64,000 nucleotides of DNA from Kibdelosporangium banguiense (GTDB lineage Bacteria > Actinomycetota > Actinomycetes > Mycobacteriales > Pseudonocardiaceae), in contig NZ_JAGINW010000001.1 of NCBI RefSeq assembly GCF_017876405.1, forward strand, positions 11,607,203 to 11,671,202, written 5' to 3'. The position numbers and the translations under genes are program-made. This document shows positions 26,537 to 34,662 of the stretch, in pieces. Below the pieces are notes generated by a model. The model searched no databases and was not told the origin of the DNA. It was given only the letters and a program-made list of their open reading frames with translations. The first letter of the stretch is position 1, and each line of letters begins with the position of its first letter.

Positions 26537-27769
26537 TCAGCGGACTATGGAGAGGGTTGGTGGGGTTGGGGAATCGGGTGAGGGGTAGGGGTCAGGTTCT
26601 GTTGTGTATGTGCGGCCTTCGGGGCTTGTGTAGGTGAAGGTGCCGGGGGTGGGCTGGTCGACGGTCCAGGGGCTGCGTTCCTTCCAGAGGTTGTGGTACT
26701 TGCAGTGGGCGCCTGTGTTGGCGGCGCTGGTTTCGCCTTGGTCGGAGTGGCGGACGGTGTGGTCGATTTCGCTGTCCTCGGCGAGCACATTGCAGCCGGG
26801 GACGCGGCAGTAGCGGTCGCGGAGCCGGATGTGGTCGGCGAGAGCCGGTGAGGCGTGGCGTCGGCGGCTGACCTCGAGGACTTGGCCGGCTGGGTCGGTG
26901 AGGATTCGGCGCCAGGTGGCGTTGGTGGCCAGTTCGCGAGCGTGTTCTGCCGTGATGGGGCCGTAGCCGGAGAGCTCGCCGGGATGTTCGTTGAGGCCCA
27001 TGAGGGTTGTCATGGGGACGGTGACGTTCACCGTGACGTTGAACAGTTTCTTGCCCTCGCCCAGGATCAGGTCAACCAGGACATCGGCGCGGCGTTGGCC
27101 TATGGTCCGGGTGTCGCCGGGCGTTTTGGCCTCCCGGGCGAGTGTGTCGATGCGCTTGTGGACGGCGGCCGCGTCTTCGGCCGTCAGGTTGACGCTGAGT
27201 TCGCTCATGCCGTCGAAGCAAGGCCGGCAGAAGACATCCCGGCGCTTGCGGGCAGCGGCACGGCGGCGGGCAGCCGCGTCCGCATCGGCCTTGATCGTGT
27301 GGCGCCGGACGGCGTCACGGAACTTGCCGTGACTGGGACGCTTTCCTTGCGCAAGGACTTGTTTCTCGACATTGTGGGCATCCTCTTTGGACAAATCGCT
27401 GGTCAGGTCTGCCAGTGCGACGGCTCGCCTGTGGTCAATGTGCCCGTCTGCCAGGGCGGACAACGTCGCAGGCAGACGGGTGACAAGCTTTCGGGCTTGT
27501 TGGATCTGTGTGTCGGCGGCCTGGGGCGTGATCCCCAGTTCCATGGAGACCTCTTCCCTGGCGCCGTCGGCCAAGTCCATGCCTTGCCTGCTGGGCGGTC
27601 TCAACTCGGCGAACCGCGTCAACGCCTGGGCGATGCGCGCGTCGTAGAAGGACTTCATCCGGTCGGCATCGGCGATCACATCCAGACATTGCGAGGCGGT
27701 CATCGCGGAAATGGGGATATCCGCAGGCGGATTGGTGTCGCGGAAGTTCATCAGGAGTTCTGCGGTCAT
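26537..27769 (-). CDS. DUF222 / HNH endonuclease domain protein (13E12-repeat type)
   Basis: A 410-residue protein of the actinobacterial DUF222-HNH family, often present in many copies per genome. DUF222 spans about 20-290, including a characteristic region beginning QAADTQIQQARKLVTRLP. The C-terminal HNH nuclease is intact: RDRYCRVPGC, DSEIDHTVRH and NTGAHCKYHN provide the zinc cysteines and the catalytic histidines. An extra CRPC pair lies near residue 180. Cellular role is unknown; mobility or defence have been suggested for such proteins but nothing in the surroundings supports either. The tail is proline- and serine-rich. Confidence 0.85.
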   Translation of the reverse strand: MTAELLMNFRDTNPPADIPISAMTASQCLDVIADADRMKSFYDARIAQALTRFAELRPPSRQGMDLADGAREEVSMELGITPQAADTQIQQARKLVTRLPATLSALADGHIDHRRAVALADLTSDLSKEDAHNVEKQVLAQGKRPSHGKFRDAVRRHTIKADADAAARRRAAARKRRDVFCRPCFDGMSELSVNLTAEDAAAVHKRIDTLAREAKTPGDTRTIGQRRADVLVDLILGEGKKLFNVTVNVTVPMTTLMGLNEHPGELSGYGPITAEHARELATNATWRRILTDPAGQVLEVSRRRHASPALADHIRLRDRYCRVPGCNVLAEDSEIDHTVRHSDQGETSAANTGAHCKYHNLWKERSPWTVDQPTPGTFTYTSPEGRTYTTEPDPYPSPDSPTPPTLSIVR

Positions 27770-27882
27770 GGTTTCATTTTATCTTTCAGGGAGAAGGAAA
27801 GGGGGGTGGATTCACTCGATCGTGGCGACCTATTTTCGACGACAAAGACCACCTCCACAGAGACCCGCATAAAGGAGTCCAA

Positions 27883-27933
27883 GTGGCATGCATTGACCCA
27901 GCTCACCGCCCACGAGCCGAGATCGATCCATGA
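27883..27933 (+). CDS. Possible 16-residue leader peptide
   Basis: AAAGGAG is followed five bases later by GTG 27883, opening a 16-codon frame (MACIDPAHRPRAEIDP) that ends in a TGA overlapping the ATG of the next small frame (ATGA). The strong ribosome site and the overlap are the only evidence. It lies in a 270-base spacer of lower GC than the surroundings. Confidence 0.25.
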   Translation: MACIDPAHRPRAEIDP

Positions 27934-28058
27934 AACAAACAGGGACCGGGAAAATAGGCATGATAAAGCTCCTTACCACAGAGGAGGACAGCCCAGACGA
28001 AAGGGTTCGGCGAATTGCGCGAGCGGAAAGAATACAGGCTGGATTACATTCCGGGTAA
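27930..28058 (+). CDS. Possible 42-residue small protein
   Basis: Frame ATG 27930 to TAA 28056-28058, overlapping the preceding short frame by four bases. The product is basic and hydrophilic: MKQTGTGKIGMIKLLTTEED at the start and ERVRRIARAERIQAGLHSG at the end, with a predicted C-terminal helix. Codon third positions are less GC-rich than in neighbouring genes, so it may be noncoding or recently acquired. Its end overlaps the convergent prepilin peptidase gene by 15 bases. No homologue is recognised. Confidence 0.27.
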   Translation: MKQTGTGKIGMIKLLTTEEDSPDERVRRIARAERIQAGLHSG

Positions 28059-28634
28059 GAAGGCGAGAATCCAGGTTGCGGCGAGGAGACCTGGGCCATG
28101 GGGGACGCGGTCGCGCCAGCGGCTGAGCGATACGGCGCGGAGGCCCAGGGTGATGACGGCGGCCAAGGCTAGGGCGATGACGAGGGCGGGCCAACTGACT
28201 GCGCCCAGTATCGCGCCGAGGCTTCCGGACAGTTTCACGTCTCCTCCTCCCATCGCATGAGGTGCGACATAGTGGACTGTTGCGTGTAGACAGAAGAAGA
28301 GTGCTGCGCCGACTGAGGCGCGAAGCAGGGCGGATGTGCCTGAAAGTGCTATGAGCAAGGCGAAGACGGGGTAGGCAGCGAAGGTCAGGGCGTCGGGAAG
28401 CCTGTTGTGCAGCAGATCCGTCGCGGTCAGCAGGACTGCGAACCAGGACAGGGCCAGCATCACGGGCAGCCACAACGTCGGTTTGTCAACGGAAAGGCCC
28501 AGCAGGGCCCAAAGTACGCCGCAGCCCGCTTCGCACCAGCCGGGCCGGACTTCCGCGCCGCGGCTGAGCCGCCTGAGCAACAGGCGGCCCAGGGATCCGG
28601 CGAGGAGTCCGGTCAGGAGGAGGGTTGGGGCCAT
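28044..28634 (-). CDS. Prepilin peptidase (A24 family)
   Basis: Membrane aspartyl protease that trims type IV prepilins or Flp/Tad-type pilins. About 196 residues, polytopic, with helices filling most of the chain. Both catalytic aspartates are present: D in TDLLHNRLPD and D in MGGGDVKLSG, the GxGD motif. The N-terminal methylase domain of longer PilD proteins is missing, as in the short actinobacterial forms. No pilus genes are in the window. ATG 28634 is taken as start, with no strong ribosome site; the frame is open to 28700 through a terminator hairpin. Confidence 0.82.
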   Translation of the reverse strand: MAPTLLLTGLLAGSLGRLLLRRLSRGAEVRPGWCEAGCGVLWALLGLSVDKPTLWLPVMLALSWFAVLLTATDLLHNRLPDALTFAAYPVFALLIALSGTSALLRASVGAALFFCLHATVHYVAPHAMGGGDVKLSGSLGAILGAVSWPALVIALALAAVITLGLRAVSLSRWRDRVPHGPGLLAATWILAFLPGM

Positions 28635-28672
28635 GGGTTCAGGTTGCCTGGGAAGTTGGTCTGGGGCCAGCA

Positions 28673-28707
28673 CTAACCCGTGCGAATGGGCCGTTCGCAC
28701 GGGTTAG
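28673..28707 (-). terminator. Terminator hairpin at the end of the PTS IIB-IIA-methyltransferase operon
   Basis: CTAACCCGTGCGAA (28673-28686) is perfectly complementary to TTCGCACGGGTTAG (28694-28707), a 14-pair stem with a seven-base loop. The methyltransferase stop codon (28704-28706) lies inside the stem. Transcription from the right should end here before the prepilin peptidase gene. Confidence 0.75.
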
Positions 28708-29303
28708 TTGGGTTTTGCCCAGGTCAGGGAGTAGCGCCACAGAGCGTGACGGCGGTATTTGGCGCCTGGGAGGAGTCTGGTCGCCAGTGAACGCATGCCT
28801 GAGTAGGTCTCCGGGGGCGGCCAGACTGTCGGCGACGGATGCTCCCAATGGGACCGTGTCCGCTTGTACACCCGGTGCGCCACCACGCCTGCCAGTTCGA
28901 AGGGCAGACCACGCCACTCGAAGCGGGCGCAACCGATGATCACCAGCCGGCCACCGGGCCGCAGCAGTGTCCTCAAGCGAGTCAGGGCCGCCTCGGCGTC
29001 CATGTGGTGCACGGTCGCCACCGAGGCTATGAAATCGAAGCCGGCCGGGAAGTCGTGGGTCAGTACATCCCCGACTACATATGAAATATCATCTTTGAAG
29101 CCTCTTGCCAGCTCGACGCTCGGCTCGTCCAGATCCAGACCGACCACTTCCGGCACTTTCCGGCGCAGCGCGCGGGTAAGCATTCCTTCACCACAACCCA
29201 CGTCCAGCGCGGTGCGCGCACCGTCCTGTACCGACGCCAGGACGAGCGGGTGGTAGTGGATGTTGTGATTCCACCTGTTTTCGTCTGTCACCCTGCCAGT
29301 CAA
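28704..29303 (-). CDS. Class I SAM-dependent methyltransferase
   Basis: Rossmann-fold methyltransferase of 199 residues. Motif I is LDVGCGEGMLTRAL (about 33-46), the acidic end of strand two is VVGLDLDEPS, and motif IV region reads FDFIASVATVHHM, as in Methyltransf_11/25 small-molecule enzymes. LRPGGRLVIIG is the usual post-motif strand. The TTG start overlaps the IIA stop (TTGA), so it is the third cistron of a PTS IIB-IIA operon. Such a partner is not a standard PTS component, and its substrate is unknown. Confidence 0.85.
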   Translation of the reverse strand: MTGRVTDENRWNHNIHYHPLVLASVQDGARTALDVGCGEGMLTRALRRKVPEVVGLDLDEPSVELARGFKDDISYVVGDVLTHDFPAGFDFIASVATVHHMDAEAALTRLRTLLRPGGRLVIIGCARFEWRGLPFELAGVVAHRVYKRTRSHWEHPSPTVWPPPETYSGMRSLATRLLPGAKYRRHALWRYSLTWAKPN

Positions 29304-29755
29304 GCACTCCAGCTGAAGAGATGATCACCGGCGGCCACCGGCCCTTCCGGCGCGAAGTCCGAGAGCGCCGTATTCTGGGCGTCCAGTGCCACAACTGGAC
29401 AGACCACGGAAAAGCCGGCCGCCGCAAGGGCCGCGGGATCCCATCCGATGATCGGCTGTCCCGCCCGGACACTCTCACCCTTCACCACATGCACTACAAA
29501 GCCCTCACCCTTCAGTTTCACCGTGTCGATTCCCAAATGGACCAGCACACCCTGACCGCTCTCCCCCGCCACGGCGAACGCGTGCGGGTGCAAAGCCATC
29601 ACAACCCCGTCAATGGGAGAAAGGACGTCAGCGGCGACAAGAGCGGGCTCTACAGCCAGCCCTGGACCGACCCACGCCTGAGAGAACACCGGGTCCGCAA
29701 CCGCCGAGAGGGCCACGACGGCACCGGCGACCGGACTGGAAACGCGCAAAGTCAC
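29300..29755 (-). CDS. crr: PTS sugar-specific component IIA (glucose family)
   Basis: Phosphocarrier domain that passes phosphate from HPr to IIB. 151 residues, normal for glucose-family IIA. The active site reads GQGVLVHLGIDTVKLKGEG, with the phosphorylated histidine in VHLGIDT and a second histidine in MALHPHAF. It starts with SSPVAGAVVALSAVADPVF and has the SPIDGVV turn. Its GTG start overlaps the IIB stop and its stop overlaps the methyltransferase start. In Streptomyces this protein serves the N-acetylglucosamine PTS. Confidence 0.93.
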   Translation of the reverse strand: MTLRVSSPVAGAVVALSAVADPVFSQAWVGPGLAVEPALVAADVLSPIDGVVMALHPHAFAVAGESGQGVLVHLGIDTVKLKGEGFVVHVVKGESVRAGQPIIGWDPAALAAAGFSVVCPVVALDAQNTALSDFAPEGPVAAGDHLFSWSA

Positions 29756-29988
29756 AGAAGATCCTCGATATCACTGGCAATGGTGTCGGCTTCCGGGCCG
29801 ACCACGATCTGTACCGCTCCACCCATCCTGACCACACCGTGCACGCCCAGTGCACGCAACGCTCGTTCGTCCACCAGGGAATCGTCTTTGAGTTCGCACC
29901 GTAACCGCGTGATACACGGTTCGAGTTCGATAACGTTGGCGGCCCCGCCGATGGCGGCGAGAATCTTCGCCGCCCGCTCGTCTGGCAT
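29752..29988 (-). CDS. nagF: PTS component IIB (glucose/N-acetylglucosamine family)
   Basis: Small IIB domain protein of 78 residues, encoded separately from IIC as in Streptomyces. The phosphorylated cysteine is C25 in ELEPCITRLR, the canonical motif, and GVVRMGGAVQIVVGPEADTI matches the family's C-terminal half. ATG 29988 follows a good GGGAGG site. It is divergent from the IIC gene, with the DasR-type site between. The specificity for N-acetylglucosamine is inferred from that site and from the IIC type. Confidence 0.88.
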   Translation of the reverse strand: MPDERAAKILAAIGGAANVIELEPCITRLRCELKDDSLVDERALRALGVHGVVRMGGAVQIVVGPEADTIASDIEDLL

Positions 29989-30079
29989 CTGTTGTTCCCT
30001 CCCGGTCGGTCAACCTGCGCACTTTTGTACGCGCCGGACACCGACTGCGTCACGCATTGACACAAAGCTGTAACGGGCG

Positions 30080-30109
30080 TTGACTCTTAACACATGTCAG
30101 GCGCATAGT
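30080..30109 (+). promoter_or_regulatory. Candidate promoter of the PTS IIC-HPr operon
   Basis: TTGACT (30080-30085) and CATAGT (30104-30109) with an 18-base spacer. The DasR-type site starts 11 bases downstream and would cover the transcription start, as expected for repression. On the other strand TACAAA near 30025 could serve the IIB gene. Confidence 0.45.
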
Positions 30110-30119
30110 CCGCCACCTA

Positions 30120-30135
30120 CCTGGTCTAGACCAGG
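30120..30135. promoter_or_regulatory. DasR-type dre site
   Basis: CCTGGTCTAGACCAGG is a perfect 16-base palindrome that contains the core TGGTCTAGACCA of the published dre consensus. DasR is the GntR-family repressor that controls N-acetylglucosamine uptake and chitin use and is released by glucosamine-6-phosphate. The site is between the divergent PTS operons and probably controls IIC-HPr and perhaps IIB-IIA. Confidence 0.88.
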
Positions 30136-30180
30136 CTGCCCACGCGTCAGGACACCCGGCCCCGATACGGGAGAATTCCA

Positions 30181-31485
30181 GTGAGCGCACCACAGATCCA
30201 GCAGTCAGGCCGTGGCCTGGCGGGATTACAACGCTTCGCCCGAAGCCTCATGCTACCCATCGCGGTCCTGCCGGCCGCGGCCCTGCTGTCGCGACTCGGC
30301 TTCATCGACAATAGCGGCAAGGGGCAGGGCGAGCTGATCGCCGCCATCCCGGGCAAGGCATTCGACGAGATCGCCAAGGTCGTCGGCGCAGGCGGCGACG
30401 CGTTGTTCCAGTTCCTGCCCCTGTTGTTCGCGATCGGTATCGCCATCGGGTACGCCCGACGCGCCGACGGCTCGGCAGCGCTCGCCGCCGCGGTCGGCTA
30501 CCTGGTGTTCCACAATGTCCTGCTGGCGATCATCGACCCCGCGCTGACCGAGGGCAAAAGCTTCAACAACGGCCCGTACGGCGTGCTCGGCGGCATTGTC
30601 ACCGGCCTGATCACCGCCGCTCTTTGGCAGCGGTACCACCGCATCAAGCTGCCTGCCTACCTGGCGTTCTTCGGTGGCAGGCGGTTCGTGCCGATCATCA
30701 CCGCGATCGCGATGCTGCTGGTCGGCGTCGTGCTCGGCCTGATCTACAGCTGGTTCAACACCGGCCTGACCCATGTCGGTGAGGCGGTTTCCGGATCGAC
30801 CGTCGTCGGCGCCGGGGTTTACGGTGCGCTCAACCGGTTCCTGATCCCGTTCGGCCTGCACCACATCATCAACTCGTTCGTCTGGTTCGTGTTCGGCGAG
30901 ACCAACGGCGTTACCGGTGACCTGAACCGGTTCTTCGCCGGCGATCCGAGCGCAGGCACGTTCATGTCCGGCTTCTTCCCGATCTTCATGTTCGCGCTGC
31001 CCGCGGCCGCGCTGGCGATCTACCACACGGCAAGGCCGGAGAACCGCAAGATCGTCGGCGGCCTGATGCTGTCCGCGGCGCTGGCGTCGTTCCTGACCGG
31101 GGTGACCGAGCCGCTGGAGTTCGCGTTCATCTTCGTCGCCTGGCCGCTGCTGATCGTGCACGCCGTGCTCACCGGTGTGTCGCTCGCGGTGACCAACGCG
31201 CTCGGGGTGCATGATGGGTTCGGGTTCTCCGCGGGTGCCATCGACTACGCGCTGAACTGGAACCTGGCGACGAAGCCGTGGCTGATCATCCCGATCGGCC
31301 TGGTGTTCGCGGTGATCTACTACGTGGTGTTCCGCTTTGTGATCACGAAGTGGAACCTTCGCACGCCGGGCCGCGAGGACGAACCGCTGGACGTCGAGAG
31401 CACGATGGACACGCCGACCGAACGGGTCCGCGCGCCACGGCCGCAGCCCCAGCCGCCGCACTCACCCCCGCCTCGCCGTGGTTGA
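30181..31485 (+). CDS. nagE: PTS transporter subunit IIC, N-acetylglucosamine type
   Basis: Membrane channel of the PTS permease that moves and phosphorylates the sugar with the separate IIB. 434 residues with about ten membrane segments; the N-terminus LQRFARSLMLPIAVLPAAALL is typical of glucose-superfamily IIC. Conserved regions include NGPYGVLGGIVTG, GLHHIINSFVWFVFGE and LTGVTEPLEFAFIFVAWPLL, the last with the substrate-binding GxTE. The IIB domain is not fused. GTG 30181 follows GGGAG. It ends with a proline-rich cytosolic tail, where it overlaps ptsH by eight bases. Confidence 0.9.
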   Translation: MSAPQIQQSGRGLAGLQRFARSLMLPIAVLPAAALLSRLGFIDNSGKGQGELIAAIPGKAFDEIAKVVGAGGDALFQFLPLLFAIGIAIGYARRADGSAALAAAVGYLVFHNVLLAIIDPALTEGKSFNNGPYGVLGGIVTGLITAALWQRYHRIKLPAYLAFFGGRRFVPIITAIAMLLVGVVLGLIYSWFNTGLTHVGEAVSGSTVVGAGVYGALNRFLIPFGLHHIINSFVWFVFGETNGVTGDLNRFFAGDPSAGTFMSGFFPIFMFALPAAALAIYHTARPENRKIVGGLMLSAALASFLTGVTEPLEFAFIFVAWPLLIVHAVLTGVSLAVTNALGVHDGFGFSAGAIDYALNWNLATKPWLIIPIGLVFAVIYYVVFRFVITKWNLRTPGREDEPLDVESTMDTPTERVRAPRPQPQPPHSPPPRRG

Positions 31486-31744
31486 GGTCCGCGTCCGCGT
31501 CGCCAGCCGGGTGGGCCTGCACGCCAGGCCCGCCGCGCTGATCGCGAAGCTGGCCGCCGAGCAACCGGCCACCGTCACGATCCGTAAGGACGGCGGTGAG
31601 CCCATTGCGGCGGCCAGCCTGCTGAACCTGATGACGCTGGGGGCGATGCACGGCGACGAGGTCATCCTCGCCGCCGAGGGAGAACACGCTCAGTCCAGTT
31701 TGGACGCTGTGGCCGCGCTGATCGAGACGGAGATGGATCAGTAA
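31478..31744 (+). CDS. ptsH: Phosphocarrier protein HPr
   Basis: General PTS protein passing phosphate from enzyme I to IIA. 88 residues; the active site is GLHARPAA with His15, and the regulatory-serine region reads SLLNLMTLGAMHGDEV. The position of Ser46 in Bacillus is occupied by AASLLNL, which keeps the serine. The GTG start overlaps the IIC stop. Enzyme I (ptsI) is not in the window, so the phosphate must come from a gene elsewhere. The 3' end overlaps the convergent GrpB gene by seven bases. Confidence 0.92.
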   Translation: MVEVRVRVASRVGLHARPAALIAKLAAEQPATVTIRKDGGEPIAAASLLNLMTLGAMHGDEVILAAEGEHAQSSLDAVAALIETEMDQ

Positions 31745-32304
31745 CGCGGACAGGCGGAGGCGCGCTCACCGGCGCGGTCCCGGATCTGCTGGATCACGCC
31801 GGTCTTCGCGTCGGCGTAGTCCTGGACATACGCCCAGTCCCGCTTCGCCAGTTCCAGCTTGGTCTTCTCATACAGCAGCCGGTCACTGTCGTTGGCGCGC
31901 AACCAGTCCCGGAAGACCAGGTAGCGGTCGAACTCCACACAGCCGGCCGTGTAGACGTGCAGGTTCACGTTGCGGTCGTGCCCGAACTCGACACGCCGGT
32001 AGAACACCCGGTGCTCGTGATGCTCGGCTTCCCTGATGTGGAAACGAAAACCGACTGCCTTCAGAGCAGGGACAAACGCGTCCTCTGTGGAGGAATCGGG
32101 CACGGCCAGCGCGATGTCGATGACGGGTTTGGCCGCCAGACCGGGCACTGAGGTCGACCCGACGTGTTCGATCCCCACAACCGCAGGTCCTAGGGCAGCA
32201 CGTATCTTGTCGTGCTCTTCTTCGAACCACGCGGGCCAACGCGGGTCGTATTCAGCTACAACGACTTTGACCGCATAGGGCTGCGGCCGGTCCCCAACGA
32301 ACAT
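31738..32304 (-). CDS. GrpB family (UPF0157) nucleotidyltransferase-fold protein
   Basis: About 188 residues of the GrpB/Dephospho-CoA-kinase-linked family. The signature IEHVGSTSVPGLAAKPVIDI is present at about 44-63, with the GSTS and the aspartate of the nucleotidyltransferase fold. YDPRWPAWFEEEHDKIRAAL at the start is also typical. Substrate unknown. ATG 32304 follows AGAGGAC. It faces ptsH and is not part of the PTS operon. Confidence 0.85.
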   Translation of the reverse strand: MFVGDRPQPYAVKVVVAEYDPRWPAWFEEEHDKIRAALGPAVVGIEHVGSTSVPGLAAKPVIDIALAVPDSSTEDAFVPALKAVGFRFHIREAEHHEHRVFYRRVEFGHDRNVNLHVYTAGCVEFDRYLVFRDWLRANDSDRLLYEKTKLELAKRDWAYVQDYADAKTGVIQQIRDRAGERASACPRY

Positions 32305-32357
32305 GATGCCGTCCTCTCGATGAACAGCGCTTCAGGTTATCGAGAGGGGCAACCGAT

Positions 32358-32516
32358 TTACTGGCCGAGCTTGCGCCTGGTGGTCGTGCGCTGCGTCGCG
32401 GTCACGATGGCCCCGACCGCCGCGACACCGGCGAACAACGCGAAAAAGCCCATGAAGAACACGGCCATCACGACAAGCACGACAGCCAGCAGGCCCATGG
32501 TCAACGCTGTACCCAC
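32358..32516 (-). CDS. Small single-spanning membrane protein (52 residues)
   Basis: A short gene from GTG 32516 to TAA 32360-32358. GGAGG lies six bases before this GTG; a GTG two codons earlier (32522) is too close to that ribosome site. The product is a hydrophobic stretch, LLAVVLVVMAVFFMGFFALF, extended by AGVAAVGAIV, then a basic tail TATQRTTTRRKLGQ, so one long or two tight helices with a positively charged C-terminus. No homologue is named. It sits between GrpB and aroE. Confidence 0.6.
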   Translation of the reverse strand: MGTALTMGLLAVVLVVMAVFFMGFFALFAGVAAVGAIVTATQRTTTRRKLGQ

Positions 32517-32585
32517 GAACACCCTCCGTTCCAGACACCCACCGCATCGTGAGCATCACCTACTGTCTATCACGGCTCGGGTGGC

Positions 32586-33443
32586 TCAGGCCAGCGGCAA
32601 CGGCAGTGTCCCTCCGGTTGCCTCCACCAGCGCGTCCCGCATGACCTCACGCGGCGCGGGCATCCCGGTGAACTGGGTGACCTGGCCGAACGCCTGGTGC
32701 AGCAACATGTCCAGGCCGGTGCCGGTCCGGCCGCCACGGGCCTGGACGGCAGCCGCGAGCGGGGTCGGCCAGGGGTGGTAGATCACGTCGACCACGCACG
32801 GGGCAGAAGCCAGGTCCTCGACGTGGACATCGGCGACCCCAGCGGGCACTGTGCTCACGAGGACGTCGGCTGCCGCGACGAGCTTGCCGAAGTCCGTGTC
32901 GGCCCAGCGATGTACCTCGATCTTCACATCGAGTCGTTCCGCGCACTGCAAAGCATCAGCCGCTGACGCTGGATCACGCACCACCAAAGCGAACGAATCG
33001 ATCGATGCCTCGGCGAGCGCCACGATCGCCGCAAGTGCTGTCCCACCCGCGCCGAGCAGGACCGCATGCGCGCCAGGCGTTGGCTGGTAGCCACCGGCGT
33101 ACAACAGTGCTCCGGCAACGCCGTCCACGTCCGTGCAGTCGACGTGCCAGCTGCCGTCAGGCTGATGCACGAGCGTGTTCCCAGCGCCCACAAGACGAGC
33201 GCGTTCAGTGACATGCGAAGCCACTGTCAGGGCGGCACGTTTGCCCGGCATGGTCACCGAAAGCCCGGCCCACTCCGGGCCGAGGCCTTCGACGAGCGCG
33301 GGCAGGCCCTCGGCGTCGCACTCGAGCCGCGAGTACGTCCAGTCCAGTCCCAATGCCCCGTAGGCGGCCGAATGCAGGACAGGCGACAGCGAGTACCCGA
33401 TGTTCGTACCGACGATCCCAGCGCGCCGCTCAGAAGGCGCCAT
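32586..33443 (-). CDS. aroE: Shikimate dehydrogenase
   Basis: NADP-dependent reduction of 3-dehydroshikimate to shikimate. From ATG 33443 the protein has 285 residues. It begins RRAGIVGTNIGYSLSPVLHSAAYGALG, with the SLSPxLH shikimate site; the catalytic lysine is in TMPGKRAAL. GAGNTLV and DCTDVDGVAG hold the catalytic aspartate, and LLGAGGTALAAI is the nucleotide-binding loop. It overlaps the mltG 3' end by 14 bases, as in the mycobacterial aroE-mltG-ruvX-alaS order. The remaining aro genes lie 20 kb away. Confidence 0.92.
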   Translation of the reverse strand: MAPSERRAGIVGTNIGYSLSPVLHSAAYGALGLDWTYSRLECDAEGLPALVEGLGPEWAGLSVTMPGKRAALTVASHVTERARLVGAGNTLVHQPDGSWHVDCTDVDGVAGALLYAGGYQPTPGAHAVLLGAGGTALAAIVALAEASIDSFALVVRDPASAADALQCAERLDVKIEVHRWADTDFGKLVAAADVLVSTVPAGVADVHVEDLASAPCVVDVIYHPWPTPLAAAVQARGGRTGTGLDMLLHQAFGQVTQFTGMPAPREVMRDALVEATGGTLPLPLA

Positions 33444-34662
33444 TGGCACGCGCTGTCTGACGGTTCTGGTCATGCTGTTCCGGCGTGTCCGCGAAACATG
33501 ACGTGCCGTCCTTCTGGCACTTCACGAAAAACAGCCAGGAACCGGGTTCTGGCGCGGCCGCCGCCTTCAACGCGGGTTCGCTGGTCGCCGAGATCGGCGT
33601 CGGCGGAAGTCCGGCGACCACATACGTGTTGTACGGGCTCTGTGTGCCGCGTGCCTTGTCGTCCGTTGTCACGATCGGCGCGTCCAGCAGGTAGTTGACC
33701 GTCGAGTCGAACCGGAGCCGGTCGTTGGTCTCCAGACGCCGGTAGACCACCCGGGCGATCTTGCCGAAGTCCTTCTCGATGCCCTCGTGCTCGACCAGCG
33801 ACCCTATGATCAGCACCTGGTACGGCGTGTAGCCGGACTTCTCGGCCAGCTTGGGCATGCCCCAGCCGTCGAACATCGACGCCGAGTCGGTCAGCACCTT
33901 CTTGAGCAGCTCCTCGGCGGTCTGGCCGGGCTGCACGTTGTAGACGCCGGGCGCGACGAGGCCTTCCAGCCTGCGCTTGGGTTCGGCCTTCACAGCGAAC
34001 GGGGCCGCCCACTGGGGCACGCCGAGCTGGGTGAGATCGGTGGTCGCCTCGACCACCTTGAGCAGGTCCGCCACTGTCGGGCCGGTCTTCTTGCCGTCGA
34101 TGGTCACCGTGCCCGCGTTGGAGATCTGCGTCAGCACGCCCTGCACGACCTTGCCGTCGGGCAGCTTGATGTCGTCGAGGCGGGTTCCCGCCTTGATCTG
34201 CAGCTGGCCGACCCGGGCGTCCTTGCTGATCATCCGGTCCACCGCGGCCTTGCCGGACATCTTGGTCTTGACCAGGTAGTAGCCCGGCTGGATGGACTTG
34301 ACCTTCGGCTGGTCCTCGCCCGCGGCGGAGAACGCGCGACCGCTGGCCACGACGTCCTTCTCCTTGAGCGCCGCGCCGATGTCCGCCGTCCCCTGGCCCG
34401 CTTTCACCTCGACGACCACATCGTGCTCACCGGAACCGGCGTAGTCGTCGTAGCCGCCGAAGCCCAGCACCTGCGTGACGCCGTACCACGCGCCACCGGC
34501 GATCAGGGCGACGACCACAATGGCGATCACCCAGAATGTGGGGCTGCGACGCCGCTTCTTACGCGGCGGGCGTGGCTCGTCGTCATAGTCGTAGTCGTCG
34601 TAATCGTCGTCGTGCCGATTCTGACCACGCGAGTTGTCGAACAGCCCGAGTCCGTCGGTCAC
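33430..34662 (-). CDS. mltG: Endolytic murein transglycosylase MltG
   Basis: Inner-membrane enzyme that cuts nascent glycan strands and sets their length. From GTG 34662 it has 410 residues; the GTG overlaps the ruvX stop (GTGA). A cytosolic N-terminus with a striking aspartate/tyrosine run (DDDYDDYDYDDE) and a basic cluster (PRKKRRRS) precede one membrane helix (FWVIAIVVVALIAGGAWYG). Then follow a LysM-like region and the YceG domain, whose catalytic glutamate is in GSLVEHEGIEKDFGKIARVVYRRL. NDRLRFDSTVNYLL and SPYNTYVVAGLPPTPI are family signatures. Confidence 0.93.
   Translation of the reverse strand: MTDGLGLFDNSRGQNRHDDDYDDYDYDDEPRPPRKKRRRSPTFWVIAIVVVALIAGGAWYGVTQVLGFGGYDDYAGSGEHDVVVEVKAGQGTADIGAALKEKDVVASGRAFSAAGEDQPKVKSIQPGYYLVKTKMSGKAAVDRMISKDARVGQLQIKAGTRLDDIKLPDGKVVQGVLTQISNAGTVTIDGKKTGPTVADLLKVVEATTDLTQLGVPQWAAPFAVKAEPKRRLEGLVAPGVYNVQPGQTAEELLKKVLTDSASMFDGWGMPKLAEKSGYTPYQVLIIGSLVEHEGIEKDFGKIARVVYRRLETNDRLRFDSTVNYLLDAPIVTTDDKARGTQSPYNTYVVAGLPPTPISATSEPALKAAAAPEPGSWLFFVKCQKDGTSCFADTPEQHDQNRQTARANGAF

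Noticed and set aside
16557..28058. The whole accessory stretch as a genomic island or prophage
   Set aside because: No integrase, tRNA target, att repeats or phage structural genes are visible; the genes are ordinary accessory functions with normal composition apart from the short spacer near 27.9 kb.
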